A DNA stretch of 64,000 nucleotides from Agapetus fuscipes (GCA_951799405.1 OX637336.1:20255479-20319478); one strand, 5' to 3'. Shown: positions 1 through 10,671, counted from the stretch's first letter. A program made the numbers and translations. The notes: generated by a model from the sequence alone, not told the origin.

Positions 1-375
1 TTCTTTCCATTTTAATTTACTATCTATGTCAACGCCTAAATATCTTGTAGTATCTGTTTGCTTTAGTATTGAGCACGTTAGATTACAATTCGTTTTATTA
101 CATTTATTTTGTTGATGAATAAATACGTTTAAATTTAGATTTAATTTATTTTCATTAATAGAGAACGGGACAATGTAAGTTTTTTCGCTGTTGAGTGTTA
201 ACAAATTCACGTCGAACCAGTGCTTTAAATTGTCAATGTCAACATTTGCTTTATTGGTGACACTATTCCAATTTGTATCTTCGATGATAATAACTATTAT
301 AATAATTATTATTATGATATTATGATAATAATTATTCAGTCGATCTTTCAATTCAGCTTTTGTTTGTTGTTTTTT
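1..375 (-). pseudogene. LINE reverse transcriptase fragment (Jockey/R1-like), running off the left edge
   Basis: The minus strand is open for 125 codons from 375 to base 1, with a stop at 378-376. The translation contains NLLTLNSEKTYIVPFSI and ends in RYLGVDIDSKLKWKE. That arrangement is the region just after the catalytic Asp-Asp motif of non-LTR reverse transcriptases (LNxxKT, then YLGVxID). The expected catalytic motif is replaced by a run of Ile codons from an ATA-type repeat at about 276-340, so the copy is probably broken. No methionine opens the frame. Family placement is inferred from motif order. Confidence 0.7.
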
Positions 376-458
376 TTAACAGCATGTACATATATTTTTT
401 GTAAAGCGTGTATATTTTTCGTATTGTAACACCAGAAATCAATTTTAGTTCTACAACT

Positions 459-713
459 TGCTGCCTTAGTTCTTGTTTATCGTATACGCCATTGAGAAAA
501 TTTTACATGAGCAATGTTAGCATGTGTACTGGACCAATGTGTCTTATGAAAACAAGAAATTTATTTCAAAAGTATTTAAAAGAACTCTCACATTATCGAG
601 TTTTACGGTTTTTCTTAGCTCAGATTGTGTAGAATTTGATTTTTAAGACAACTGCATGAAAAAGTCATATTTGGCAAGATTGGCGTATACGGTAAACAAG
701 AACTGGGGGAGCG
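459..713 (+). mobile_element. M element, complete 255-bp copy with TIRs and 4-bp TSD
   Basis: Both ends carry the same inverted sequence, roughly YGCTSCCYYAGTTCTTG followed by TTTAYCGTATACGCCA. The insertion is flanked by AACT at 455-458 and 714-717. A near-identical copy in the opposite orientation lies at 60216-60469. There is no coding capacity, so this is a non-autonomous DNA transposon of unassigned superfamily. Confidence 0.75.
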
Positions 714-717
714 AACT

Positions 718-1078
718 GCATTTGTTGGTACTCTGTGAATTTGTTGTTACATGTTTTATTAATCCAACTTGTTTTTTGAGCCATTACAGTGTTTTCCACG
801 TACCTCGCAAAATGCATTTAGCCGCAAATCTAAATAATTCACGGCGATGTAAATTTGCTCTTTAGTTTAGTAATGTAAAGTGAATGTATTAGGTTAGTGG
901 AGGGGAAGTCAACATACACGGAGCAGAGGTGAAAATTCAAAATAAGTTGTAAAATTAATGCAAAGTGCTGGCGCTGCAGCAGTTTTCGTGCAGTATTAAC
1001 TCGGCCCTAATGTCTGATAAGGATGCTCATCCACGCGAGTCAGTCTTGCATGAAGTAAATATAAGTCTGTTTCCGCTT
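718..1078. other. Unassigned AT-rich stretch
   Basis: No repeat family found elsewhere in the window and no credible coding frame is visible here. The open frames are short and lack recognisable motifs. Confidence 0.4.
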
Positions 1079-1640
1079 AGGGTGGTCAGAGCCTCTACAG
1101 ATTTGCCTTCATTTTTACCTATCCTTGTATACTTTCAACGTTTTTTTACCTATCCTTGTATACTTCAACAGGAGCACAAAAAAATATACCATTTATATTT
1201 TAAAATTTGCTCTTCGCTGTGTTGAAAAATTCATAAACCTTTACCAATGACCGGTCACCAAAGGTCCATCCAGCCTTACAGCAACTGGTTCTTGCTTGAG
1301 TATTGGCGCTTTGTAGCGACGACCAAGCTCGTACACCTCTGCGGCACTACAACAAGTGTCATAGACCCCTAGAGTCTCTAGAATCTAGGGAGTCTCCCGC
1401 ACAGGATTTCTTAAAATAAAATTTAAAAAAACTCACCCATATCCATCACCGTTTTCATACATTTTATTTTTTTACATTCGCGTTGTAGATCCCATTCTTT
1501 CACAATGTCATCAATCTGATCCAGCCATATTATTATCGATCTTTCCTTTCCTCTTTTCCTTTTCACATTGTCTCTGTATGTACACTTTGTAAGTATTTCA
1601 TCATTCATTCTTTTTATATGCCCAAATCATTTCAAAACAT
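1079..1640 (-). pseudogene. LINE-C 3' end, split by a SINE1 insertion
   Basis: The outer parts (1079-1170 and 1425-1640, minus strand) match the LINE-C end at 50050-50365: a short 3' UTR, then codons for a C-terminal stretch like KEWDLQRECKKIKCMKTVMD. A 5'-truncated SINE1 sits between them. Just before the insertion a segment of about 28 bp (1113-1140) is repeated at 1142-1169. The copy is dead: truncated and interrupted. Confidence 0.65.
1174..1416 (+). mobile_element. SINE1a, 5'-truncated
   Basis: It starts inside the SINE1 body just after the tRNA-like head and runs to the characteristic end TCCCGCACAGGATTTCTTAA. It matches the full-length copy at 41574-41900 closely. It has no internal box A or box B because the head is missing. 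Confidence 0.75.
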
Positions 1641-1764
1641 GTTGTAGGACTAGTCGCTTATGCTTGAAACGGACAAATTCGCTCAAATTCAAAACTTCGG
1701 AGGGCCATAGTTCGAGAACCGTTGGTTCTAATTTTTTTCTGAAGTGTGTTTTCTTTCTCTTAGG

Positions 1765-1965
1765 AAATCCTACATTGGTCTTGATCTCTTAAGAGATCAC
1801 ACACATCGGGCTTGATCTCTTAAGGGATCACACATTGGGCTGGATCTCTTAAAGGAAACATTGGACTTGTTGCCTTAAGAGATCAAGCCTAATGTTTATT
1901 TATTATTATATTATATATATTTATATTATTCTCTTAAGAGATCACGCATTAGGCTTGACCTCTTC
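1765..1965. repeat. Tandem palindromic repeat centred on GATCTCTTAAGAGATC
   Basis: A unit of about 30 bp containing a CTTAAG-centred palindrome and an ATTGGGCTTGATCTCTTA-like spacer recurs at least five times, with a short AT-rich gap near 1895-1930. The sequence reads similarly on both strands and would form hairpins. Confidence 0.7.
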
Positions 1966-2082
1966 AGATACATGCATTACATATTACAAATTTAAATGAT
2001 GATCATATAAAATCAAACATCTGTAGAAAAATAGTTAGGTTTAAGTTAGAATTACGGTCGTTTGACATTTTGACAATTATTT

Positions 2083-2335
2083 TCCTTGACTTATAGGTTG
2101 GTATGAGGTTGACCACCCATACTGTAAAAAATGATTCACTTTGCCAATGTCACCCCTGTTTCAGGGAATGTCGGCAAGAGTTGCAAGGCTTATGTTCATT
2201 TCAGGTTTGGATTTTATTTGTAAGTAGGTACAAAATCAGCATTTGTAAGCGCGAACTACACGTGTTTGTTTGTGGGCATACATCTGAGAGCTTTGAATAA
2301 ATATTTCCTTGCAACTTAGATTATAGATTATAGTG
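2083..2335 (+). mobile_element. T unit (SINE-like), near full length
   Basis: It opens with TTCCTTGACTTATAGG, continues with the T core (GGTTGGTATGAGG, then a run matching ATGGTTCACTTTGCC) and ends in ATTATAGATTATAG repeats. The same unit forms the 3' UTR of LINE-A. It belongs to the subfamily with the ATTATAG tail. Confidence 0.8.
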
Positions 2336-2686
2336 TTCTGAACTCAAAATGTAAGTTTCAATCCACATGATTTTTTTTTAAATATTATAAAACATGATGC
2401 TACACCCATTTGGTGGTTTGATATGGAATAACCCCTTATTTAGATTATTAATTACAGGTTCTATACCTGTAACAAGAAAACTTGTAAAAGGGTTAACACT
2501 TAAAAATGAGGGGCATGAATGACCGTGTATGGCAGAAACTGATGCAACTCTGTGAAATTAAATCGAAATGGTAGAAGAAGTTAAGGGGAAACACGAGCTT
2601 TAGCCGAAAATACTTGCTTCTCATAAGCGGATAAGGACTTCTTCCCTAATAATGCAAACATAAAAATAAGCTGTCTTTTAATATAT

Positions 2687-3337
2687 AATCTAGGTGTAAC
2701 GATAGACAATAAATTGAGTTTCAAAGAACATCTTGAAGTGCTCACTACAAGAATCAGAAAACTAATGTACATCTTAGAGACAATGAGAAACATCGCAACC
2801 CCTAATATTACTAGAACAGTTTACTTCTCCCTTTGTCAATCACTAATTGTATACTGTATTTCTGTCTGGGGTGGAACTAATAAATCAAATGTTATAAAAA
2901 TTGAAAGATCTCAAAGGGTCATTCTGAAAGTGATCCACTTTCTGCCTTTCCGTTTCCAAACGGTTGAGCTGTACCAGAGGTCTCAAGTCTTAACTGTCAG
3001 ACAGTTATATATTTTGCAGACGATTCTTAAACAACACAAGCTGTTTCCTTTTGATCGTTCTACAGCTCTGTCGAGGCGAAGTGGCATGTGTCCTAGAAAC
3101 ACGGTCTCAACATCGTTTGCACAAAGATTCTTACACTTTCGGGGTCCATTTTTATACAACAGGATTGATAGTAAGGTGGAAATATACTCTTTGACAAAGT
3201 TGGAATGCAAAAGGAAGGTGAAAAAAGAAAAGGAAGAAAAAATGAGTGCACACACTCACACACACACACACAAATGCACACATACACGCACACGCACACA
3301 GAGTGACTGGAGACCTATAAGAAAAGGCAAGACCTAG
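2687..3337 (+). pseudogene. LINE reverse transcriptase C-terminal fragment (Jockey-like)
   Basis: The frame reads LGVTIDNKLSFKEH near 2690, then a helix-rich region (YFSLCQSLIVYCISVWGG) and the thumb/C-terminal section of a non-LTR reverse transcriptase. The catalytic Asp-Asp lies upstream and is absent. No ATG starts the frame. From about 3215 the protein becomes Lys/Glu-rich and then an HT repeat encoded by a CA microsatellite. Downstream it ends near an AATAAA at 3358. Confidence 0.75.
3248..3302. repeat. CA microsatellite
   Basis: An interrupted (CA)n run with CACACG variants lies inside the end of the LINE frame and gives a spurious His-Thr tract. Confidence 0.9.
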
Positions 3338-3479
3338 TTTAGGCTCCAGCCCTCAAAAATAAAGTTTTTTCAATATATACATAGTTCAAAATGTATTTCA
3401 CTTATTACAAAATTGTATTGTATTTATCTATAGAAATAAATTATTATTATGATTATTATTATTATAATCTAATCTTTGT

Positions 3480-3800
3480 AAAATCTATAATATAAATTGC
3501 AAGGATATATTTAAATTCAAAGCTCATATCAAATGCACGCCCACAAACAAGCACGTGTAAGTTCGCGATTTAGCAATCACAGCGACTAGCCAACCGCTGA
3601 TAATGCCCATCGGAGCAATGGGCGAAAATGTCCGCAAAGAATTAACCAGACCACGGCTACATAGCCCGAATAAAGTCATTGTGTCAACAAGAACCGGCCG
3701 TGAAAGCTTCAATGTACAATTATACATGTCTGCTTATGAGTACGCATTTAATATAAATCTTAAATGATAAATATCTTTGCAACTTATGTTATAATTTATA
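3480..3800. mobile_element. Inverted pair of T 3' ends around a hammerhead-like spacer
   Basis: 3480-3571 is a T 3' end on the minus strand and 3721-3800 is a T 3' end on the plus strand. Between them are about 150 bp not seen elsewhere in the window. They include a hammerhead-like fold at 3597-3632: CTGATAA, a 6-bp stem GCCCAT/ATGGGC, then GAAAATGTC. The core differs from the CUGANGA consensus at one position. Confidence 0.55.
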
Positions 3801-4131
3801 GATTATATGAAGACTACATGAGAAGAATAAGGAATGTCAGTTGAAGAACATTTAGAGTAAATCAAAATTATAAATTTGAAAGATTGTCTTTTTCATGATT
3901 ATTGCCTGTCACAAAGAACCGAAAATATCACCATAAACTGTGAAAGCGACTGTTGTTGCAGTACAAACTTTGCAGAGCTTTAGATACACACAGATGCCAC
4001 TATATAGCATTAGTAGATTAATTTCTTATTTTAGCTGACATTCCTAGTTTTTCCCCTATAGTCTTCATAATTGCTTAGATATGCTTGAAATAATAGCGCT
4101 CCATACGGAACAAGTAACTCCTCAGACTTAC

Positions 4132-5101
4132 CAGTGGCGGCTCAGTTCACTGAAATTATGGTCTTGAGCTCACGGCGCCAACTTAATTGCACTTTCCCCT
4201 GGGCGCCTAATCCGCGACTACATTTGGGATTGTCCCTGTACCCGCATAGCCAGCGAATAATTGATGAACCTCATCAAAGCAATCCACAACAGGCCGAGGG
4301 CGCCGAAACAATTTGTCTGTCCAACAGTGGCGTGGGGTCAAAAATCGATAGCGCTTTTTAACACATTTCAAGAGTCCCTGTTTCGAGCCGCAGCAAGGTA
4401 AAAAAACCATGATGATTGCCGATCTTCGATAGAAGTGACAGTTAAATAAGAAAAGCCTTCCGCAAGTTTTATTAATGCTAGAACTATTCCTTGACTTATA
4501 AGTTGGTATGAGGCTGACCACCCGCGCTGTAAAAAATGGTTCACTATACCAATGTCACCCCTATTTCAGAGAAAGTTAGGAAAAGTTGCAGAGCTTTTGT
4601 TCATTTGAGGTTTGGTTTTTGAATTGTATGTACACATGCAGCATTTGTAAGCGTAAATTTAAACGTGACTATTTGCGGTCATTCATTTAAAATGAACTTG
4701 TAATGTAGGTATATACGTCTTCGCAACTTAGATTATATCTTATATATTATTATATGGCCGGCTTAACACGATTCCAATTGCTTTTTTCGAGATTGAGCTT
4801 AAATAAAAGAATGCTTAACTTGTAAGTATTGAAGGCTTCTTTCCGAAATCAAAAAAGTGGTCATTTGAATTCCTGTTTCAAATCACCAATCAAAACTACC
4901 TATTACTTTAAAAAAGTTGGTATCTAACATTTATTTATTTCTAGAGAGACGTCACAATCTTAATTAATAACTCACACAGACAAACAAAACACACAATTAC
5001 ATATTCGTAACAATATACACCTTCTCTTGTAAATAGTAATAACGAACTTTTTTTTTTTTTAGAGCTTCACTCCGGGAAATAATGACCCTTTGCCGCCACT
5101 G
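4132..5101. mobile_element. hAT-like non-autonomous element with a T insertion
   Basis: The left end begins CAGTGGCGGCTC and the right end finishes TTTGCCGCCACTG, short terminal inverted repeats of hAT style. A T unit (4491-4758, plus) lies inside. I see no 8-bp target duplication, so the boundary pairing is tentative. There is no transposase frame. Confidence 0.4.
4491..4758 (+). mobile_element. T unit
   Basis: It starts TTCCTTGACTTATAAG and carries the diverged T core and the 3' end CGCAACTTAGATTATATC. It is older than the LINE-A-linked copies, judging by its substitutions. Confidence 0.75.
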
Positions 5102-5391
5102 TCTAATGGTTGAAGGGGATGAACAACAAAGAGCGCAATGCATCGCCTCGAGGGTGGCCACTCCCTCTGCAATTATTGAAAGTTGTGAAATTGAAGCAGA
5201 TTAGTAACACTGACTGTTTTGTTCTTGTGTCGCATACCAGAGGATTCCAGCTTTGATGCTAGCAATACCGCTCGTTAAAAAGACCAACAAGGAGTTGCAC
5301 AAATAAACGAATTCAATTATGGGATGAGGGGTTGAAAATAGAAGAAATAATAGCGCTGTTTGATGATTCAAAAGAACTTCCTGAGGTACCT

Positions 5392-5800
5392 GAGACCGGT
5401 CCGTAGTTCAATGGTAACACACCAGACTCTGAATGGAAGGTTGTGGGTTCGAATCCCGGTGGAGCAGAAAAAAATCCTATTTATATTTTAAAATTTGCTC
5501 TTCGCTGGGTTGAAAAATTTATAAAAACCTTTACCAATGACCGGTCACCAAAGGCCCATCCAGCCTTGCAGCAACTGGGTCTTGCCTGAGAATTGGTGCT
5601 TTGTAGCGACGACGACCAAGCTCGTAAAAAGGTCGATAGCTTAATTGGTATAATGCTTGCATTCCATGCCGAGAGCAAGGATTCGATCGTAAGGTTTACT
5701 CAGCCTTTACAAGAAATGAGAACCAGCCCCCCCGGGAGCTGGGAAACCCCCACTTCAACTGAAATTTGTTGATGTGAGGCCGTAAGCTGAGGTAAACTGA
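5392..5800 (+). mobile_element. Composite SINE1-SINE2 unit
   Basis: 5392-5624 is SINE1: box-A-like TAGTTCAATGGTAAC, box B GGTTCGAATCC, then the SINE1 body. It joins directly to a SINE2 head at about 5630 (TCGATAGCTTAATTGGTATA and a diverged box B, GATTCGATC). The junction AGCTCGTAAAAAGGT is also found, in inverse orientation, at 38190-38590, so the fusion is shared rather than a chance neighbour. Confidence 0.75.
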
Positions 5801-5854
5801 GAGGGTGCACTAAAATTAGGAAAATCTGTTGGGCACAGAAAAAACAATAACTTA

Positions 5855-6110
5855 AAATAGACCGGTCCATACTCAAATAACTTTTTGGACTCGTAAATGG
5901 AAGATGGTGGATTCGAAACTTAGCGGAGCACAAAAAATCTCATTAAGGTATATTTTGAAATGTGTTGCTCTTCGCTGGGTTGAAACATTTATACACCTTT
6001 TCCAGAAACCGGTCATCAAAGGTCCATCCAGCTTTACAACAACTGGGTCTTGCTCGAGAATTGAAACTTTCTATTGCGACGATCAAGCTTACAGCTCACT
6101 CAAGAAATCA
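5855..6110 (+). mobile_element. SINE1, diverged full-length copy
   Basis: The head GACCGGTCCATACTC, a broken box B (GATTCGAAACTTAGC) and the SINE1 body through CGACGATCAAGCT are present. The promoter boxes are damaged, so it is probably inactive. Confidence 0.7.
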
Positions 6111-6361
6111 TACCAATATTATTATTATTATTATCCCAAATAGGGCTGCATGATTTACGATGGATTACCATACAGATGTCCTCAAATTAAATGAAATGGT
6201 TTATTTACGATCCATAAACCAAAAATGCATAAAAACATATCTGCACTGAGCCATGCGTTGGCTTTACGGCCAAAATATGATGACACTTTTAGAGTCAAAG
6301 TCGTAATATTGATCGACGCTACGAGATGCAAATATTTCCCTTACGAAGCAGTAGTTTCCCA

Positions 6362-6535
6362 TTTTCCAGGAGAGCTGGTATTTATTTCTTGTGAAGGCTG
6401 AGTTTACGTTGTCGGTAATTAATTTTTGTTTTAAAATAAACACTAAAAAAGGATGCCGTTTCAGAAACCAAGAATCGAACCCTAGCTCTCTGTATTGAAT
6501 GTATGCATCGTATCAACTGAGCTATCGACCGGATA
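6362..6535 (-). mobile_element. SINE2, internally deleted
   Basis: On the minus strand the head reads CCGGTCGATAGCTCAGTTGA with box B GGTTCGATTC, then a fragment of the SINE2 body. The 3' end is missing. Confidence 0.7.
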
Positions 6536-6599
6536 ATCTCATAAATATTCAATTTCTTGTGAAAACTATTCATCTATTTATCTTTAACCTAAATTTCGA

Positions 6600-6825
6600 G
6601 TGGATGTATTACATTTCTGATTCATATTACATGCATTTTCATAAGCAGAAATGTATAAGTTCTCGATTAAACATGCCGCATAGAGACTAACAACTGATAA
6701 ACCCAATCTCAAATGAAAATAAGTCTAGACTCTAGTGAATCGTGCTGACCTTCCCTATAACAGTGGTAACATTGGCAAAGTAAACCATCTTCAGCGTCAT
6801 ACCAACCTATGAATCATGGAACTAA
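6600..6825 (-). mobile_element. T unit, diverged
   Basis: The minus strand holds the T core and the ACATGCGGCATG-like middle. Both ends are eroded. Confidence 0.65.
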
Positions 6826-6935
6826 TTTATAAACAAAGCATCAATTTAAAAAAAAATATTATGAAATCATAACTGCGAATCATTAAATACAGCAACACAA
6901 AGTCAAGAGGCTGAAACCACCCCTTCCATCTAGTT

Positions 6936-7160
6936 CATCCCCTTAGTGTTTGTTTGGCTTATGGCCATGAGAAGTAATTTTTACATGAACAAAGTTTGTA
7001 TGTGTACTGGACCAATGTGTCTCATAAAAACTGGGCATTGATTTGAAAAAAATATTTAAAACAACTCTCACATTATCGTGTTTACGTTTTTTTCTTAGCT
7101 CAGATTGTGTAGAATTTGATTCTTAAGACAATATCATTGAAATATCAAATGGTAGATTTG
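6936..7160 (+). mobile_element. M element, right end cut by SINE1
   Basis: The left TIR CCCCTTAGTGTTTGTTTGGC and the M body are present, up to AAATGGTAGAT. The right TIR is absent and a SINE1 head starts at 7163. Confidence 0.7.
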
Positions 7161-7162
7161 AC

Positions 7163-7292
7163 CCGTCCGTGGTCTAGTGGTTAACACTTATAACTCGTAA
7201 ATGGAAGGTTGTGGGTTGGAATCCCGGCGCAGCACAAAAAAAATACAATTTACATTTTCAAATACGCTCTTCGCAGGGTGAAAAATTAATAT
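7163..7292 (+). mobile_element. SINE1 head and part of body
   Basis: GACCCGTCCGTGGTCTAGTG contains a box-A-like segment. Box B is altered (GGTTGGAATCC). The copy is 3'-truncated and followed by T. Confidence 0.7.
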
Positions 7293-7302
7293 TCCACTAC
7301 CA

Positions 7303-7545
7303 AAGGTATTGGTATGCGGCTGACCACCCATGCTGTAAAAATGGTTTACTTTGCCCACCCCTGTCTCAGGGAAAGACGGCAAGAGTTGCCGGGTGTATGT
7401 CCATTTGAGATTTGGTTTTTATGTTGTAAGTTCACATGAGGCATGTGCAAGCGCGAACTTGTATTTGTCTGGTTGTGAGAATGCATGTAATGTGAATCTC
7501 CAATGTAACATATCTTTGCAACTTAGATTAGATTAGATTAGATTA
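7303..7545 (+). mobile_element. T unit, ATTAG-tail subfamily
   Basis: It starts at ATTGGTATGCGGCTGACC and ends in four GATTA repeats. The middle reads GTTCACATGAGGCATG. This is the same subfamily as the tail of the LINE-A copy at 20041. Confidence 0.8.
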
Positions 7546-7912
7546 AAGGTTTTATGAATTTAATCCCTTTTGGCCCTTGAGGTGTGGCACGCACAAAAAC
7601 GGCGCTCTTTAATTATGTCGCACGTTTAATAATAAAGAGCAATAACTCAAAAAACATGAATGTTGGGAAAACGCGTTTGAAGTTCAGACACCCAGTACAA
7701 CTTGTATGGGATGAAAAAGGCGGCCGATGTTTTATCTCGGTCATATTCGTCTAAATTGAACGGCTGTCGCATTCTACGCATTCTTCTCGCATTGTTCTTG
7801 AGTTTTATTACAAAATCTCGATTTTCCCAATTTTCGAGTTATTTCTCTTTATTATTAAACGTGCGATGTGTACCTTTTAAATAAATTATCCTTGTATATA
7901 AATGTATATAAA
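7546..7912 (+). pseudogene. LINE-F 3' tail carrying a TIR insertion
   Basis: 7546-7618 and 7870-7912 match the 3' end of the LINE-F copy at 57480-58120 (CCCTTGAGGTGTG, then AAATAAATTATCCTTGTATA). A 247-bp TIR element (7619-7865) interrupts it. Confidence 0.7.
7619..7865. mobile_element. 247-bp MITE with perfect 21-bp TIRs and ATGT target duplication
   Basis: The first and last 21 bases (7619-7639 and 7845-7865) are exact inverse complements, beginning CGCACGTTTAATAATAAA. ATGT flanks both sides (7615-7618, 7866-7869). Removing the element restores the LINE-F tail, which confirms the boundaries. The interior has no transposase-like frame. No second copy is visible in the window. Confidence 0.85.
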
Positions 7913-7915
7913 GGC

Positions 7916-8076
7916 GGGTCACTAAAGGTCCATCAAGGCTTAAAACAAAAGGGTCTTACTTGAGTATTGGCGCTTTTTACAGTAACGACCAAGCTGGCAG
8001 AGGGTTCTTGAGGTGTGATACACACCAAAACAGCGCTCACTAAATAAATTATCCTCATATATGTATATTTATTTTT
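7916..8076 (+). mobile_element. SINE1b 3' half
   Basis: It begins inside the SINE1 body and ends with the SINE1b tail (CTTGAGGTGTGATACACACC, then AAATAAATTATCC). This tail is shared with LINE-F. Confidence 0.7.
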
Positions 8077-8077
8077 T

Positions 8078-9235
8078 TAGGTTCACTCAGCAGTGGAATT
8101 GCAAACAATGCTCTCTAGATTGAATGAAGCTTTGTTAGGTAACCATTTGAAGTTGAATGCAAGTAAGACGAAAGTATTGATTTTTGAAAGAGATGATGAA
8201 AGTATGAATTATGAATTTAAAATTAATGGAATGAATGTTGATGTCGTAAATGAGTTTGTATACCTGGGAAGTACCTAAGTTTGAAAAAGATGGAAGAATG
8301 ACCGGTGAATTTGAAAGACGAATAATGAAAGGCAGGTGCGTACTGGGTGCTACCGCTAGCATCGCCAGGAACGAGAATCTTTCAAAGAATGTTCGACTGG
8401 CGGTGCACGGTGGTATACTAGTGCCCACTCTGATGTATGGAAGTGAAGCCTGGACGGTGAGTGAAAGTGAGATTAGTAAAGTCCATACAGTGGAAATGGA
8501 CTACTTAAGAAGTATGATTGGAAAAAGACGGAGTGATAGGGTGAGGAATGATTTTGTTAGAGAGGAATGTGGTGTAAGAGAAAGTGTGAAAGTAAAGATT
8601 AAAAGAAGTATACTTAGATGGTTTGGACATTTGGAGAGAATAAATGAGGAAAGACTGACGAAGAAAGTATATGCTGCAAGAATTGATGGATGTCGTGGAA
8701 GAGGAAGACCGAGAAAGGTATGGATGGACCAAATTTTCGAAATAGCGAGTGAATGGGATATCCAGAGTCATAATAAAAGGAGAGCTTGTATGAAAAAGGT
8801 TATGACTCTGGATGAAATGAAAGAAGTATGCAAGGACAGGAAGAAGTGGCGGCTAATCTGCAATGCTGATTTGTAATGTTGGTTTATTAGTTTGCTACAT
8901 TTTTTGCATAGGAAATTTTTTACTTTTTTTGTAAAGATTTCTTTTTTAAGGTTTTGTTCTTTTTTTATATTTAAATGTAATTTATTATTCAAATTCCTTG
9001 ATTTATAGGTTGGTATGAGGCTGACCACCCATACTGTAAAAATGGTTCACTTTGCCAATGTCACCCCTGTTTCAGGGAAGGTCGGCAAAAGTTGTGGGGC
9101 TTATGTTCATTTGAGGTTTGAATTTTATTTGTAAGTACACAATCAGCATTTGTAAGCGCGAACTACACGTGTTTGTTTGTGGGCATACATCTGAGAGCTT
9201 TAAATAAATATACCCTTGCAACTTAGATTAAAGAT
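8078..9235 (+). pseudogene. LINE-A (RTE-like) 3' copy with frameshift, including its T-type 3' UTR
   Basis: The coding remnant spans 8079-8876. It starts downstream of the catalytic motif (AVELQTMLSRLNEALLG) and continues through LNASKTKVLIF, MYGSEAWT, RWFGHLER, GRGRPRKVW and KDRKKWRLICN, the C-terminal order of RTE-clade elements. A 4-bp insertion near 8270 breaks the frame just after FVYLGS. The 3' UTR (8877-8993) leads into a T unit at 8994-9235. It is 5'-truncated and dead. Confidence 0.85.
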
Positions 9236-9238
9236 TAT

Positions 9239-9391
9239 TATAGGTCCACATGCGGCATGTGTGAGCGCGAAATTTTGCGTGTCTGCTTGTGGGAATGAAT
9301 TTAATATGAATCCAAATGATACATATCTTTGCAGCTAAGATTTAGATTTAGATTAGCCAAACAAGCACTGGGGGGAGGAGTTGTAATATAA
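9239..9391 (+). mobile_element. Truncated T tail plus an M right end
   Basis: 9239-9357 is the last half of a T unit of the TTAGATTTAG-tail subfamily, placed directly behind another T. 9358-9391 is an isolated M right end (GCCAAACAAGCACTGGGGGG). Confidence 0.65.
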
Positions 9392-9659
9392 ATGCAGCAT
9401 AGAACTGTTTGTTGCCCCAGCCCTCTCGCGGTCAGGGCAACCGGAATGAGTTACAAAATATGAAATTACAATCGGCTAGTGCAGGAAATCTTCCGGTCTG
9501 CGAGCAACCCTCAAATATTTGCGCCCTTCCCTTTGTAAGCTGCACTCTCCCCTTTAGACCCCTCCGGACCAGGGGAGGTCAATTCCTTGTAGCTCATTCA
9601 TTTATTTTTTTGTTTGGCTAGAAAGCAAAATACATACAATAACAAAATAAATAATATTA

Positions 9660-9855
9660 ATTAAATAATCACAGTTTTAATTCATTTTTGTATTTTTTTA
9701 TTGTTGTCAAGTACTTTCACCTAAAGCATCATCAGGACAATGACAATTCAAAATTCAAAACTTGACAAAAATAAAAAAAATATAAAAGTGAATTAAAACT
9801 GTGATTATGTAATTAATATGCAATGGACTCTCACTGTGTAAACCACCAAACCCTT
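9660..9855 (-). mobile_element. Hairpin element with hammerhead motif
   Basis: Arms of about 43 bp (about 9670-9712 and 9767-9811) are inverse repeats around a hammerhead-like motif. The flank CAATGGACTCTCACTGTG is the inverse of the CACAGTGAAAGTCCAT block seen at 14635, 19890 and 52310. This defines a family with and without the ribozyme motif. Confidence 0.65.
9704..9740 (-). ncRNA. Hammerhead ribozyme motif (Penelope-type, short stem III)
   Basis: On the minus strand: stem I TTGTC, core CTGATGA, a short stem II (GC, loop), GAAA, stem III AGTACT (self-complementary), cleavage position T, then GACAA closing stem I. All invariant core bases (CUGANGA, GAA, A15.1/U16.1) are present. Stem II is weak, so activity is uncertain. 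Penelope-like retroelements are known to carry such minimal hammerheads. Confidence 0.6.
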
Positions 9856-9875
9856 ACAAAAATAAATAATAATAC

Positions 9876-10497
9876 ATTGGTTCGGGCATTTAGAGAGAAT
9901 GAGTGATGAAAGATTGACGAAGAAGGTATATGTTGCTAGAATAGATGGATGTCGTGGTAGAGGAAGACCGAGAAAAGTATGGAAGGATCAAATCTCTGAA
10001 ATAGCGAATGAATGGGATATCCAGAGTCATAATAAAAGGAGGACTTGTATGAAAAAGGTTATGACTCTGGATGAAATGAAAGAAGTATGCAAGGACAGGA
10101 AGAAGTGGCGGCTAATCTGCAATGTTGATTTCTAATGTTGGTGTATTCATTTGCTACATTTTTTGCATAGGAAATTTTTGACTTTTTTTGTATAGATTTC
10201 TTTGTAAGGTTTTGTTCTTTTTTATATTTAATTGTAATTTATTATTCATATTCCTTGACTTATAGGTTGGTATGAGGCTGACCACCCATACTGTAAAAAA
10301 TGGTTCACTTTGCCAATGTCATCCCTGTTTCAGGGAAGGTCGGCAAAAGTTGTGGGGCTTATGTTCATTTGAGGTTTGGATTTTATTTGTAAGTACACAT
10401 TCAGCATTTGTAAGCGCGAACTACACTTGTTGGTTTGTGGGCATACATCTGAGAGCTTTAAATGAATATATCCTTGCAACTTAGATTATAGATTATT
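9876..10497 (+). pseudogene. LINE-A 3' end, strongly 5'-truncated
   Basis: It starts at GGTTCGGGCATTTAGAG (WFGHLE), runs in frame through GRGRPRKVWKDQ to a stop at 10133-10135, then the 3' UTR and a T unit (10252-10497). It is almost identical to the ends at 46876-47645 and 11230-11717, suggesting recent copying. Confidence 0.85.
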
Positions 10498-10504
10498 ATT
10501 ATAG

Positions 10505-10671
10505 GTTATATAGCTCCAGTATAATTTATTATGGAAGTATATATCATGTTCTCAAACATACAAGAATCGTCTCTGCCGTTCATGTAAATACGAGCAAGAA
10601 TTTTGTGTGATAGACAGAGTCTGACCATTGTGATGCGAATACCTGTGAGAAGTGAGTAAACAATATTGTTA
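10505..10671 (+). repeat. Repeat shared with 53300-53640
   Basis: Segments such as AAGAATCGTCTCTGCCG and GACCATTGTGA occur in the same order at both sites. At the second site a hammerhead-bearing segment separates the homologous parts. The family is unknown. Confidence 0.55.
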
